A DNA stretch of 64,000 bases from Linyphia triangularis. Its lineage: Eukaryota > Arthropoda > Arachnida > Araneae > Linyphiidae. Positions 38,815 through 50,492 of the stretch are shown piece after piece. The stretch lies in NCBI GenBank assembly GCA_963978545.1, contig OZ021727.1:46227385-46291384 (forward strand), given 5' to 3'. A program made the position numbers and the translations under genes. The number at the start of each line of letters is the position of its first letter. The first letter of the stretch is position 1. The notes below the pieces were generated by a model. That model searched no databases and was not told where the DNA came from. It saw only the letters and a list, made by a program, of their open reading frames with translations.

Positions 38815-39353
38815 AAAACTCTGCCAAAATGGTGATTTTGGCGTTATCCTTTATTATAAGTGAAACTAAGGGGAGAAGAAAAAACGATCGTTGATGAGGT
38901 ATGCTCAAAGAAAGAAAACTCTTGTGTTGAAGGCATTCGTTTTCCAACTTTTTACGCCATTAAAGCATTTTTACGGGAATTTCGGAGGTGGGGATATTTA
39001 GAATACCTTAAGAGGCATTAGCATTAGAGGCGTTAGAGCTGTTTTTTTAGCAATCATTGCAAAACATGATTTTTTCAATGGCAGCTACCTTATGCGCATG
39101 CGTGATTTGGACGAAAACATTAATATTAGGGGTCCCATGGCCACCAGCACCCGCATACCAAATTTGAACATGATAGGTCAATTTGTTCGGGAGTTATGCT
39201 GACTACAGACACACAGACCGACATTTTTTCTAGATCACTTTTCTTTTTTGAAATCAGGATGTTCCAAAACGTGGAGAAATGCATAAAAATCAATTTTTTT
39301 GACCATATGCTATACTTTCATTACCCTATGTATACATATGGGTAATTTAAAGT
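38815..39353 (+). repeat. family C, copy 1 (start missing)
   Basis: It contains the shared core CTTATGCGCATGCG, AAATTTGAACAT, GTTATGCTGAC and ATCAGGATGTTCCAAAAC, and ends in the near-palindrome at 39320-39346 (TTACCC-TATGTATACATA-TGGGTAA). Confidence 0.85.
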
Positions 39354-39379
39354 AAAAAAAAATCCATACGATAAATATT

Positions 39380-40030
39380 TTTTGTATTTTAATTGATCAA
39401 ATGAAAAATGAAAACTACATATATAATTTGTAGAAGGTTTTAAATAACTGTGTAAAGTTTTATTTGTTATAAGGGGTCATATATATATTAAATCTGAACC
39501 AAACTATGAATAGTTCACTGGCAATCCCATAATATTTTACCATATTTAAATTCATCATCCGAAAAAAAGGCAAAATGCCAAATTTCCTTATTTTCCAAAG
39601 AGTGGTTAGTAATTAAGAAGACGACAAGGAAACAAACTAATGTTAAAAAGAAAAATTGTTTCTTTTGCCATAAATTGTTAAATAATGTATTTTAGTGTAT
39701 TTTGTTTGTAACAAACGATAGTTTGTTAAAGACTAAATATAAATAGCATGTAACTTTTGCATTATTTTTTTAAATAAATAATTATTCAATAAAACGTTTC
39801 TTTAAATAATTAATTATTAATTAATAAAATAAATAAAATTGTTTTTTAAAATAGTGTCATTTTTTTCCTCTTTGATTAGCTTAATCAAGGTCGAAAACCT
39901 CTTCCCAGAATATTTTTTTCTCTCCAATTTGATGTTAGGTGTTCAATATGTTAGCAAAAATGTCAGGAGGTCTATTTTTAAGGACCATACATTAGATTAC
40001 ATTTGAAATTAGTTAAAGTTTAACTGAGGC
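39380..40030 (+). repeat. repeat family A, copy 2
   Basis: A direct repeat of 36315-36932, diverged with small gaps. It starts straight after the hairpin end of family C copy 1. Confidence 0.75.
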
Positions 40031-40526
40031 AAAAAAATGTTTCAATGTAAAATTTTTATATATTTATTTATCTTTCAAACTTTTGGAAACATAGATGACT
40101 TTTATATTTTTCACTGGCAAATTCAGATAGTCATAACGAATATTGAAATGTGCTATTCATTTTATAACTCAGATTTTTGAAGATGAGCATCACATTCATT
40201 CCTTTTGTAGGTCCTATCCAGTGATAGAGTCAAATTCCTGGATCAGAGACAACACATGCCTCTAACATGTAAGGTAACTTCCGTTCAATTCGCAGAAGCA
40301 GTGCTACATAAATTCTGCTTTCAAAAATAAATTGACGCAACGGGAATTGTGTTTTCTAAGTAGGAGTTTTCAAAATTTGAGACTTTGCTGTTCCATATTT
40401 GAAATGCAAAGAAGTTCCCTTTAAAAGACCTTTCTCACTTGAAATTTCGACTTCTTTTATAGTTTAGATGTCACGAAATTTCGGCGCAGTATAGATTTCA
40501 TTTGAATATATTCGCGCCATGAAAAA

Positions 40527-41165
40527 AACTAGGGGTGTGGAACATCGCACAACTTTCAATTACACTATAATATTGGATATTGCATTAAAATTTGATATGA
40601 TGGCAGTTACCATTTTCATATTTTCAATCATTTAAATAAAAAATGTCAATTATGGAGATATTTTTGGCAATAATTTTTAAATGGGCAAAAATAACACCTC
40701 CAAAATGGGGAAATAGTTGATGTCATTCTGTAGGCATTCATTGCCCTTTCTTGTACGTGATACGAAAAAAAATCAATCTTTGATGGGCAATGCTCAAAGG
40801 CAGAAAGCTCTGTGTCAAAATTTCTCGCTTTTCAACATTTTGCGCTTTTATCACATTTCTACGGGAATTTCGGAGGTGGAGACGTTTAGAACACCTTCTG
40901 AGGCATTAGCACAGAGATTTTAATCAAAATAATTGAAGACGATTTTTAGTAATTGCTGAAAAACAAGATTTTTTCATGATTTCAACCTTATGCGCATGCG
41001 CTATTTTGACGAAAACCTTAATGGTAGATCTTACGGCCACCATCAACCCGCACTCCAAATTTGAACATCGTAGGTCAATTTGCTCGAGAGTTATGCTGAC
41101 CACGTATACACTACACAGGCAGACATTTTTTCTAGACCACTCTTTGAAGAAATCAAAATGTTCCA
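40527..41165 (+). repeat. family C, copy 2 (hairpin end missing)
   Basis: It starts AAACTAGGGGTGTGGAACAT and holds the whole core, ending at the GTTCCAAAAC block before an A-rich tract. Open frames within it on both strands are not conserved between copies. Confidence 0.85.
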
Positions 41166-41329
41166 AAACAAAGAAAACGCAAAAAAAAAAAAAATAAATA
41201 AATAAAATGTGCTTGAAACCATGCTAAGATTATAAAAAATTCTGTTCTGGTAGAATATTTTAGAAAGAAGCAAAAGCACATATTTTAGACAACTATAGCT
41301 GCGTTTTCCCACGTTGCGGAGACCCGCCA

Positions 41330-41705
41330 TTGCTGCATAAGTCCCAGCTTTTGGTGCTTCGCGAATGGGCTCGATTCGCTCGTAGAAAGGTTCAGTGCTA
41401 CGCAAAACCAAGCTCGCCTTGTTCGCTAAAAATTTCTTTGTAAAAAACACAGCTTTCTTTTCTCGTTTAAAAGTTTCATTGCTAAGCAAACACAGCTCGC
41501 TTTTCTCACTGAAGTATACATTGACACATAAGCACAGGCTTAGTTCACTCGTTGAATGGTTCATTGCTATGTAAGAACAAGTTTGCTTTGCTTGATGGAA
41601 TGCTCATTGCTGCTCCAGCATGTGTTCGCTTCGCTCGCTAAAAGGTTCATTGCTACGTAAATAACCTCGCCTTACTCACTAAAAATTAATTGCTACGTAA
41701 ACTCT
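41330..41705. repeat. minisatellite, about 45-50 bp unit
   Basis: Diverged units alternate GCTCGCTTCGCTCGCTAAAA with GGTTCATTGCTACGTAA; about seven or eight units. The minus-strand open frame at 41091-41564 runs through it and is not a gene. Confidence 0.75.
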
Positions 41706-41859
41706 TAATATAAGAAACCCCTACCCTGTCGAGAAAGGGTGTTGTATTATTGTATTAACGGGGAAAAACTTCACCCATTACTGCAATAATACAACACTCT
41801 TCACCCTCTGTGAATATTTTAACATGCGTTTGTGAAAAGCAAAATTGGAATGCCAAAAC

Positions 41860-42440
41860 TTCTTACGTTGAAATTTTCAGAGCTCTAGATATATTAGAAG
41901 TTACTTTAAATTTTTGAAATTAATTAATAATTAAAAACTAATCAAAATTTTAAAATACTGTTTTTCAAAAGTCCAATTAGAAGGCCAAAATTACTTATGC
42001 TAAAAAAAATTTCAGAGCTGTTGCTTTATTAGAAATCATTTTGTAAAATATTTATTAATTAATAAAAAAATTAATTAAAAAAAAACTAATCAAAATTTAA
42101 AAATTATGTTTTTTAAAAGTCCAATTAGAAGACTAAAACTACTTAAGTTAAAAATTTCAGAGCTGTAGCCCTAATAGAATTTGTTTTGTAAAATATTTCT
42201 TAATTAAAAAAAACTAATAAAATTTTGAAATTCTGTTGTTCAAAAGTCAAATTGGAAGGAATAAATTACTTATGTTGAAAATTTAAGAGGTGTAGTCATA
42301 TTAAAAGTCGTTTTGAAAAAAAACATGAAAAAAAAAAAAAAAAACATTAATTAAAATTTTAACGTTATGTTAATCAAAGGTATAACTTAGAAGGCCAAAA
42401 CTATTTATGTTGAAAATTTCAGAGCTTTAAACCTATTTGA
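41860..42440. repeat. tandem repeat, about 135 bp unit, five units
   Basis: Anchors of type TTCAGAGCT fall near 41877, 42011, 42157, 42283 and 42418 (spacing 126-146). Each unit carries AAAAGTCCAATTAGAAGGC and A-rich AATTAATTAA stretches. Confidence 0.85.
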
Positions 42441-42629
42441 AGTAGCTTTCTATAGATCTACAGGTAGAAACGCAGACAACTTTATATTACTTTGAAAAAT
42501 ACCTACAAAGTTTTTATAAAAAAGTTTTGCTAATTAAATAAAAAAAAAAAAAACTTTATTTATAACGATATAATAAACTTTATTTTGGATCGATTTAATT
42601 AACCGATTCTTATTTAGCCTCTTGTTAAA

Positions 42630-43270
42630 TATGACGTAGTAAATCTAATTAGTTTCAGAGTAATTTTAGACTCATGCCTGTAACATTCTAAAACACATAT
42701 CCAGTTCGCTTGCTTTAGTAGGGGCGCTTTCCTCAGCAATTCTGAGGAAGTCCGAGGAAATTTCTTTTCCTCAGTATTCTTCTCAATATTTAAATTTGCT
42801 CTTAGCTCATAAGTGACGTATTTTTCAACATAATTAACTGAAATTCATTATTCATGGTAAACGAAGTATTCTAGATCGAATAGAAAGGTAAAAAATAGGG
42901 GTTCATATAGAAATTTTCAAAGTTAGAGTTCCATTTACTTTGTAAACAAACCTCCAAGAAAATAAAATTGCACCAGGCATATAAAAATCGTAAACAATCT
43001 ACTTTCGTGCAAACCGCAATCTTGTACGACTTTTAGAACCGAAAATATAACCATCCTTCGGTTGGTGGTTTTTCAGATTATCTGGCGCCGTCAACAACAC
43101 GAGGGCTACATTGCGCCGAAACATTCGTCATTAGACAAGCCAATATACATTTACAAACACCCATGCCTAACACGGGACTCGAACCCACAACCTCGCGGTC
43201 TAGAGGCTAGCACGCTAACCACTATACTATTTGGTCGGCTAACCATCCTTCGGATTTTTTTTTTGCATGC
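42630..43270 (+). repeat. repeat family B, copy 2, interrupted by a SINE
   Basis: A direct repeat of 37798-38290, split at AACCATCCTTCGG by the insertion at 43062-43240. Confidence 0.85.
43062..43240 (-). mobile_element. tRNA-derived SINE with 13 bp target duplication
   Basis: It is flanked by AACCATCCTTCGG at 43049-43061 and 43241-43253. On the minus strand the first ~70 bases are tRNA-like: A box TAGTATAGTGGTTAGC (43214-43229) and B box GGTTCGAGTCCC (43174-43185). The tail runs through GGCGCCAGATAATCTGAAAA and lacks a long poly-A. The paralogous site near 38230 has no insert. The overlapping 98-codon plus-strand frame is a shadow. Confidence 0.9.
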
Positions 43271-43535
43271 TGTACCAATCATTGAAGAAAAACAAGATAG
43301 TAGCCAACCTAAAGGCTTTAAAATAAGTGTATTTCTCTATTTCTGGCCAAGTACCTAGCAATTTTGTTTCACAATTTTGTTTCAAATTCCTTTTTAAAAA
43401 ATTTTGTTTCGCAATGAAGTATAAAACTGAAAAAACTATATTAATTTAATCCAATAATTTTTAAAAATTCAGGATTAGAAGTATCTATTTTTTGAAAACA
43501 TAATAACAATGAGTACAATCAAAATCCTTTATATT

Positions 43536-44246
43536 TTTAATTTCAATTACCCATATGTTTACATAGGGTAATAAAAGAGGATCATTTGGTTGAAAAATCT
43601 TTTTTCTCGCATTCCTCCATGATTTGGAACATCCTGATTTCAAAAAAGTGGTATAGAAAAATTGTTTGTCAGTGTGTCTGTATGTCTGTGGGTACGTGGT
43701 CAGCATAACTCCCGAACAAATTGACCTATCATGTTCAAATTTGGTGTGTGGGTTGGTGGTGGCTGCAGGACTTATCATTAGTGTTTCGTCAAAATAGCGC
43801 AAGCGTACAAGATTTAAATCATGAAAAATTCATGTATTTCAGCAATTGCTAAAAATTGGCTCAAACGATTTTGATTGTAATTTCTCTTCTAATGCATTTT
43901 AAGGAGTTCTGAATTTCCACACCTCTGAAATTCCGGAAAAAATGCAATAATAGCGTAAAAAGTTCAAAATTTTCCCTTTGCTCTTGAGCATTACCCAACA
44001 ACGATTAATTTTTATCTGTTTCACGCACAAGAAAGGACAATGCAATGTCTATCGAATAACGTGGCCAATTTTGCCATCTTGACGTATTTTTGCCCACGTA
44101 AAAATTATTGCTAAAAATATCGCTAAACTGTCCATTTTTAATTAAATAAGTGAAAATACGAGAATAACAACCCATATCAAATTATAATGCAGTGACCAAT
44201 ATTTTAGTGGAATTAAAAGTTGTTCGATGTTCCACACCTCTAGTTT
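43536..44246 (-). repeat. family C, copy 3 (full length, inverted)
   Basis: About 710 bp, in the orientation opposite to copies 1 and 2. It has the hairpin end (TTACCCATATG...CATAGGGTAA) at the left and the CTAGTTT end at the right. Confidence 0.87.
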
Positions 44247-44723
44247 TCTTTCGTTTTTGGCGTTTGGGTGACAATCGAATATGTAGAAGCGACAATTTGG
44301 AGGAGTCCCACACGATGTCCAGAGGAATGAACTTTCATGTAAATTTACTATCCCTCTAAGAATTGGTACGATATTGAGACGATCCGCAAATGTACTTTTT
44401 AACTTAAAAGTGATTTTTTTTTTTTTCAAATAAACAGTTGTGAAATTTTAGATTTAGAGAACATGAAGGAATTTAAATGAAATTAAGAAGAAAAAATAGA
44501 GTTTGATTGAAGATTCAATCGTTTTTCCACAATTTAACTCACTTCATTAAAATGCTCATGGATACGAACAACTTTTTCTTAATACTTATCCTAAGTATGC
44601 AGACAAAGGTTTAAATCAAAATAGCTGAAAACAAGTCACGTACTTATAAATTTCTGAGTTTGTAAAATGTTACTAGTTACCAGTAGTACTAGTTTTAGAA
44701 ATTAAGTGGATGGTTTTGCGGAA

Positions 44724-44826
44724 ATTTTTTATTTTTTTAAATCAATTCTTAATGAGCGTAATATATACCGTTAAAAAAATTTATTTTTTAAAATCAATTC
44801 TTAATCAGCACAATATATACCGTTTA
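44724..44826. repeat. tandem duplication of about 50 bp
   Basis: AAATCAATTCTTAAT followed by AATATATACCGTT occurs twice in a row. Confidence 0.75.
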
Positions 44827-44850
44827 ACTTAAGTTACGCAAGAGTTTTTT

Positions 44851-45567
44851 TACTTTAAATTACCCATATGTATATACATTAGGGCAGTGAAAGTATGGCC
44901 TGCAGTCAAAAAAAAAAAATCATTTCCCCACGTTTTGGAATATCCTGATTTAAAAAAAGTTGTATAGAAAAAAATGTCTGCCTGTGGGTATGCGTGTTCA
45001 TATTCAGTAACTTCCAAAGAAATTGACATTAGGATGTTTAAATTTGGTGTGTAGGATAGTGGTGACCATGAGACATATTATTAAGATCTTTGTTAAAATA
45101 GCGCATGCGCATAAGGTAGCTGCCATCTAAAAAATCATGTTTTTCAATGATTGCTACAAAACGGCTCGAACGATTTTTATAAAAATCGCTGTGGTTATGT
45201 CTCTTATGGTGTTCTAAACATCCCCATCTCTGAAATTCAGGTAGAAATGCTTTAATGGCCTAAAAAGGGGAAAAACTAATGCCTTTAACACAGAGTTCTC
45301 TTTCCTTGAGTATACCTCATCAACGATCGTTTTTTATCCATTCTTCAGTTTCACTTATAAGAAAGGATAATATAAGAACTACAGAAAAGTATGATGATTT
45401 TGGAGAAGTTTTTCCCCCCCCCTCCATACAAGAATTATCGCAAAAAATATCTCCAAATTGACATTTTTTCTAAATGAATGATGAAAATATTAAAAAGGTT
45501 GATGACAAAAATGAACATCAGTATTTTATTGTAATTGAAAGTTGTGCGATGTTCCACGCCCCTAGTT
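44851..45567 (-). repeat. family C, copy 4 (full length, inverted)
   Basis: About 717 bp, same orientation as copy 3, with hairpin end and CTAGTTT end. It ends about 200 bp before exon D. Confidence 0.87.
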
Positions 45568-45770
45568 TATATATATTCAGATGCGTAATATTTTTTCTAG
45601 AAAGTCAGTCGCTCCATTTGCCACTGTATATCAAACAAAAGATCTCAGATTCATGGAAGTTCTTTCTTTTCAGTTTCCTTTAACTTGGAGTTACTTCTAC
45701 AAAAAAGTATACAAATAATATTATTTTCCTACAAATAAAAAACATTAATTAACGAATAAATTAACAGTAC

Positions 45771-46005
45771 CTTCTTCCCGACATTGGCAATACACTTTAA
45801 TTTCATAATCCATGCAATCTCCAGTACTGGCCTTCTTCCAGCATTTCAATCCATCATTAATGTCACAGGTGACATTTTGACCTGTTGCTTCGGCTATTGT
45901 TTGAGTCTCAACAGTCCGGCATTGAATACTTTTGACGTGATCTAGTGGACACGGAATTCTGTGAGTTTCCGCTAGTTGTACCAGACTTTCAGCATCGTTT
46001 CCTTC
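45771..46005 (-). CDS. Hml: hemocytin-like exon D: body of WxxW domain 1
   Basis: This 235 bp exon starts in phase 0 and ends with one spare base (G). It has no internal Met near its start, so simple ORF searching misses it. Key stretches are GNDAESLVQLAETH, then IPCPLDHVKSIQCR, NVTCDINDGLKCW and CMDYEIKVYCQC. The pattern of a conserved IxC, a V-T-C strand, GLKCW and Y-x-V-x-C-x-C is the core of the Mucin2_WxxW domain. The acceptor is TTTAG and the donor is GTACTG after GAAG. It joins exon C upstream and, across the longest intron seen here (12.4 kb), exon E downstream. Confidence 0.9.
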
Positions 46006-47455
46006 CTAAATATAGGGTCATTTTTATTAGGTATATATATTTCAAAATAAAATTGTTTTTGAGAATTAATGAGATTAAATGATGAACAATGACGATATGA
46101 ATAATATGAGGTATTTTTTTTTGCAAAATGAAAATGTTTGCAAAACTTGGAAGAATTGTTATTTATAAATTTTATATTTTAAATGTGCCGCACCCCAAAT
46201 ACCAAATTCTACTTTCTTCACTCCTTAAAAATGAAAATTTACATAAATCAGTTTGTTCTAGACAATAAAACCAAACAATTTTGCTTATATATAAACGATA
46301 ATTAAAATGAATTTTTTAATTAAAATTTTTTAAATTTTATGTTTTCCCAATTTTTTTACAATACTTTTTTATTACAGTGTACTTGATATTATGTACAGTC
46401 ATTTAGTTCTGAAAAATAAGTTGTTAACGATCTTCGGGCTTATCAGCTAATGATTAGGCTACATATAACTAATTAAAAAAATGGTTAATACTAAGATTTC
46501 AATCAAATAATATCTTTTGAGTAATATCGCCAATATACATTTAGAAAAGTATTTTATGCATGCCAATAGTTAATGGGTCTTTAAAGCTAACGTTTAATTT
46601 TAAATATTGCTTTTTCAAAAAAAGAAGAAAAAAAAAAAAAAAAAAAAAAACATGCATGTATACGTAAATGAATAAAAAATGGTGTAAAAAAACCTAAATC
46701 TTAAAAAAAATTTCTTTGCATCATCCTTTAGGTATGATTTTTTAAAGTTAAGTATTAATGGATAATTAACGAAGACTAATTAAACGTCGAAAACTGATGG
46801 TAAAAAGTTATAAAATTTAAACTGTTGTAAAAGCACTACCGTAAGCTTAAATTGATTTAAGATGGTATTTTAAAAGAAAATTTTTTAAGTAAGGAAATTG
46901 TTGGAAAAATAATTTCTTGGAAGCAAATCCTGAAATAGATTAGGTATTTATATTTGATAAATATCTTTTTAAAAAATCAATCCCCTTCTTCCCAAATTAA
47001 AGTTCCTTCTCCAATATCACATACTATACTATGCTATCATTACTTATTAAGTTTTTAGTTTTTCCTCAACTCCATTGAACAGGAGGATGCTTATTAATTG
47101 TTAACCATACCTTCAGTACCAGGTTCCTTTTCCATAACATACCGGTTAGGCATAAGAAAAGATTATACAAATTTCAGATTTCCTTATAAAGACATTAGCA
47201 ATAAAATTTGTCGATTTACAACGACTTGCATATATATTACATTATGTAAAATTAAGTTATGTTGAAACTACGGTGGATAGATAAACACAAAATTTGTTTT
47301 CTTAAAAGCATGAATATTTACTTCGTATTTTAAAAACGGCTCTTTAATTTTAGTTAGATGCATTCTTTTTCAACTGTTTACAAGAAATTACAAAAGAAGT
47401 TATAAAATACAATGAAAGATTTATATATTTTTGAATATTTTAAGCGTGAACAATA

Positions 47456-47609
<154 letters not shown>

Positions 47610-47754
47610 AGAAGAAGAAAATTATAGTTAAATTTCTAATATGAATTCAAAATTACTATTGTCTAACTTTGATTTTGATCAATAATATACATATCTTTCA
47701 AACTCTATTCATATTATTTTATTTTTGATGGTTCAGGCAGGTATACAAACATAT

Positions 47755-48526
47755 TGTTGCGTTGGACGGGTTCGAAAGATTTGAAGCCAAAGCAGATCAA
47801 AACTTGCAGAAATTTATTCCACTATAACTCTTCTCAGATTCTCTTACAACTCCAGAACTTCTCGTTCTAGTGGACTCAATACAGCTCTTTTCACAAAAAT
47901 AGAGCACAAAACAGCAGTTAAAAACTTGACAACACAACTGCTAATCGCCGCAAAAGACAATGCAATACAGTTCGCTGTAGAACTACTCGGAACGTTCACT
48001 GAGACTCAGTAATTCCAGTCAACTAACTGACTAATCAACTCCAGTCAACTAATTCAGTGACTCAAAATTACGGACTCAACTCACAGCCGGCCTTATATAG
48101 GAGTCAAACCTTCTTGAAATTTTTAGAGGTAGATATTTGGAGAACTTTCCAGATCGTAGTCCAAAAGTCCTATACATGTACATGGGGACCGAAAATGTCA
48201 CCAAATGGTCGCCAAGTTTGGCGACATTTGGCGATTTCTCGCCAAATTTGGTGACAAAAATTAGTCGCCAAAACCGTCGCCAACTCGGCACTATCTCGCC
48301 AAATTGGAAAAATTGCTATTACCATAATGTTAAATGCCCTGCTCCTTGTAAAACTCGCTTCCCAGCGTTACCTCTGTAAAACTCGTTATCAAGTATTGAG
48401 ACACACATTGCGGGGAAGCAAACTAACGACGAACTATTGCACTGCCTTATGCAAAATGTACATAAATTTTACTATTTACAAAATTAACACTACGAAATAT
48501 TTACAAATATACAAAAATTCTTAACA
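47755..48526 (-). mobile_element. solo LTR, probably Ty3/Gypsy-like
   Basis: A 772 bp unit from TGTTGCGTTGGA to TTCTTAACA (TG...CA ends), flanked by ATAT at 47751-47754 and 48527-48530. On the minus strand it has a TATA box (CTATATAAGG, complement of 48090-48098) and, about 280 bases downstream, AATAAA (complement of 47813-47818) near the terminus, the expected U3-R-U5 layout. It is richer in G and C than its surroundings. No internal retroelement region or second LTR is present. Confidence 0.72.
48200..48310. promoter_or_regulatory. cluster of TGGCGA/TCGCCA motifs in the LTR U3
   Basis: About seven exact copies of TCGCCA or TGGCGA plus two one-base variants in about 110 bp, in both orientations, upstream of the LTR TATA box. 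They look like repeated protein-binding sites (E2F-like core TTTGGCG), which is inference. Confidence 0.45.
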
Positions 48527-49324
48527 ATATTGATATCATATTGATATCAATAATGGTATTATCCATTTTTTATGCATTTAAAGAATACATAATACATACA
48601 ATAACATTTATAATACATTATAATATTATTTATTGGTACGGAACAATAAAATCACGCAAATAAAAAAGCAAATTAATTATTCTATCCCGCGTATCCGTTT
48701 CTTTCGGTAAATTGAATTTTGCTCGTATGACTTGTTGTATCATGTGATGTGTTTTTCTCATTTATTTTGTCGACATTCTGACTTTTAGCGTTGCAAAACT
48801 ATTTTGCTCATTTTCTAGATATCTTTCAGATTTTAACTGCATATGAAAGAGACAAATTTAATTTTAAAATAATAAGATTTTCTTATAACTTTCCAAAAAA
48901 TGTTTTTTTTTTTTTTTTTTGCAAATAATTATTACCGTAAATAGAAATAATTGTACCATAAATTTGTTATAAATTTCGTGTAAGATAATAGTGGAAGTTT
49001 CGCTACGAACTAATAAAATAATCACACAAATAATCAAGTAGAAAACAGTTTTAAAAAGCTTCATAACATTTCCTACTAAAATGTTTTTATAATTTTTATA
49101 TAAGAAAATGTTGAATGCTTTTAATAAAGTAGGGAAATACTTAAGTTTTTTTTTATCACTTTTTATTAATACTGTAAAGCTTTTTAAGGTTTCCTTTATA
49201 TTTAGTCATAAATTTAGATAAAAAAAAAATAAAAAATAGTTTTTTTCTATTTTTTTGCTAAATTTTACAAACTAGAATAAAATAGAAATAAAAAAATCAT
49301 CTGTGGAATCTATTGGATGCTTAC

Positions 49325-49472
49325 ATTGTCTTCTGGATCCATGGAATTGATCCATTCTGTCCATCCTGTGAATTCACATGCTTTCAAGATCTCAAATTCT
49401 ACTGGTTGGAATGTGGTGGTGGAATAAGAGCACGGTACTCCCACGCACTCCACTTCACCGCGCCGGCAGTAG
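49325..49472 (-). CDS. Hml: hemocytin-like exon C: end of VWC and start of WxxW domain 1
   Basis: This 148 bp exon opens with CYCRRGEVECVGVPC, which closes the VWC-like segment begun in exon B. A Thr-rich spacer follows (STTTFQPVEF). It then starts the first WxxW domain with CEFTGWTEWINSMDPEDN, where W-T-E-W is the signature that names the domain in gel-forming mucins and hemocytins. The acceptor follows TTACGTAG and the donor is GTAAGC. One base completes the codon from exon B and the exon ends in phase 0. Confidence 0.9.
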
Positions 49473-50197
49473 CTACGTAAGAACATATTGACAAATATTA
49501 AATATTCAATAGCCATTTTCAGAGTTCTGGGCACCTTAAAGTTCTCTACAAATGGTAACTTTCAATAAGTTTATGTTGTATTCTTTGAATTGATTAAACT
49601 TACCATACAACTGAAATATTTAGACCGATTTTATTGGTCGATGAAAATTCTGGTTGTTTTGACACAAACATTTTTTGTAGTTGTCATTTAATTCTAGTAA
49701 AGGGGCTTGAAGTTAATGCAATTGGAAGAATGATAATCAGTTGAAACATAAAAGAACTTTTTGTACATAACATATTTACACAAGTTGAAGTTGACTGAAA
49801 GATTTACTTTTACGCTATGATAAAATTATAAGTTGTTCCACTTTACTAACGAATAGAGATATGTTCCTGACTGGATCTATCAGGTTTTCAAATTAGCATT
49901 GATTTCTAACTAGTGGTAAGATGACCAAATATCCATTGATGAAAATGACAAACGAATAGGTTGAAACAGTGCTTCAAACTAGATACAATTTTCTATTTTT
50001 AAGAGCAAGTATTGTGACACAGCAGAAATCAAAATGCATAACTTTATAATTAAATTATAATAAAGCATTATCTCTCACATTATTTTAACTTGATTTTGTG
50101 ACATTTGCCGTGCTTATAACAATCACAATTCCTTTATGAGATAATACAAAAATTGGATATTTTTTAGTTGTGACACTTGTTGAACTAAGGATTTTAC
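49473..50197. other. intron between exons B and C
   Basis: 725 bp of AT-rich sequence; I see no feature. Confidence 0.7.
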
Positions 50198-50492
50198 CAT
50201 GATTGGCATGCATCTCCAACATCGGGTCGGTCAATCCTTTCACCTTCCCTGTAAGGCACGTCATCGATGACAATGCAAGGCTTGTCGTCGCACAATTCTT
50301 CTGGGACACACGTCAGATTGGTGGCACTCTTGTGGACGTGTCCAGGTTTGCAAGGTTTTGGTTCGCATCCGTCTACGCAGTATTCTCTACCACATGACTT
50401 ACTGTCAGGTGCATTGAGATAGGTGTCACAGTTTGGTGGGGCACACAGCGAGATACAGGGCGAGTAGAGGTCACATGCTTCACACTGCACAG
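50198..50492 (-). CDS. Hml: hemocytin-like exon B: end of C8, TIL domain, start of VWC
   Basis: This 295 bp exon reads as a dense cysteine pattern: QCEACDLYSPC, CISLCAPPNC, CVDGCEPKPCKPG, then LTCVPEELC. The pattern is a TIL (trypsin-inhibitor-like) domain, which in this family follows C8 and contributes to disulphide-linked folding rather than protease inhibition. The last third (CIVIDDVPYREGERI, then DACQSW) begins a VWC-like segment completed by exon C. The acceptor follows TCTCCCAG; the donor is GTAAAATCC. Two bases (CT) complete a codon at the start and two (TG) remain at the end, matching both neighbours. An in-frame TAA follows the exon directly, so the boundary is well constrained. 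Confidence 0.9.

Larger units (their letters stand above)
33362..45770. other. 12.4 kb intron between exons D and E
   Basis: The most repeat-dense intron. In order: MITE 33490-33939, a piggyBac-like end near 34261-34391, MITE 34607-35136, poly-A 36171-36210, family A (36315-36932, 39380-40030), hairpin 36988-37329, family B (37798-38290, 42630-43270 with a SINE inside), family C (five copies), and minisatellites at 41330-41705 and 41860-42440. From 35140 to 36170 I see nothing. No coding exon was recognised. Confidence 0.75.

Noticed and set aside
43170..43240. A functional tRNA gene on the minus strand
   Set aside because: A and B boxes are present, but the unit is the head of a SINE bounded by target duplications and does not fold convincingly as a complete tRNA.
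43536..45567. Family C as a canonical Helitron ending in CTAG before T
   Set aside because: The CTAG-T end is tempting, but no hairpin lies just upstream of it and the opposite end does not begin TC; the hairpin is at the other end, so I left the class open.
48057..48524. Several overlapping 65-80 codon frames
   Set aside because: They lie inside the solo LTR and have no protein pattern.
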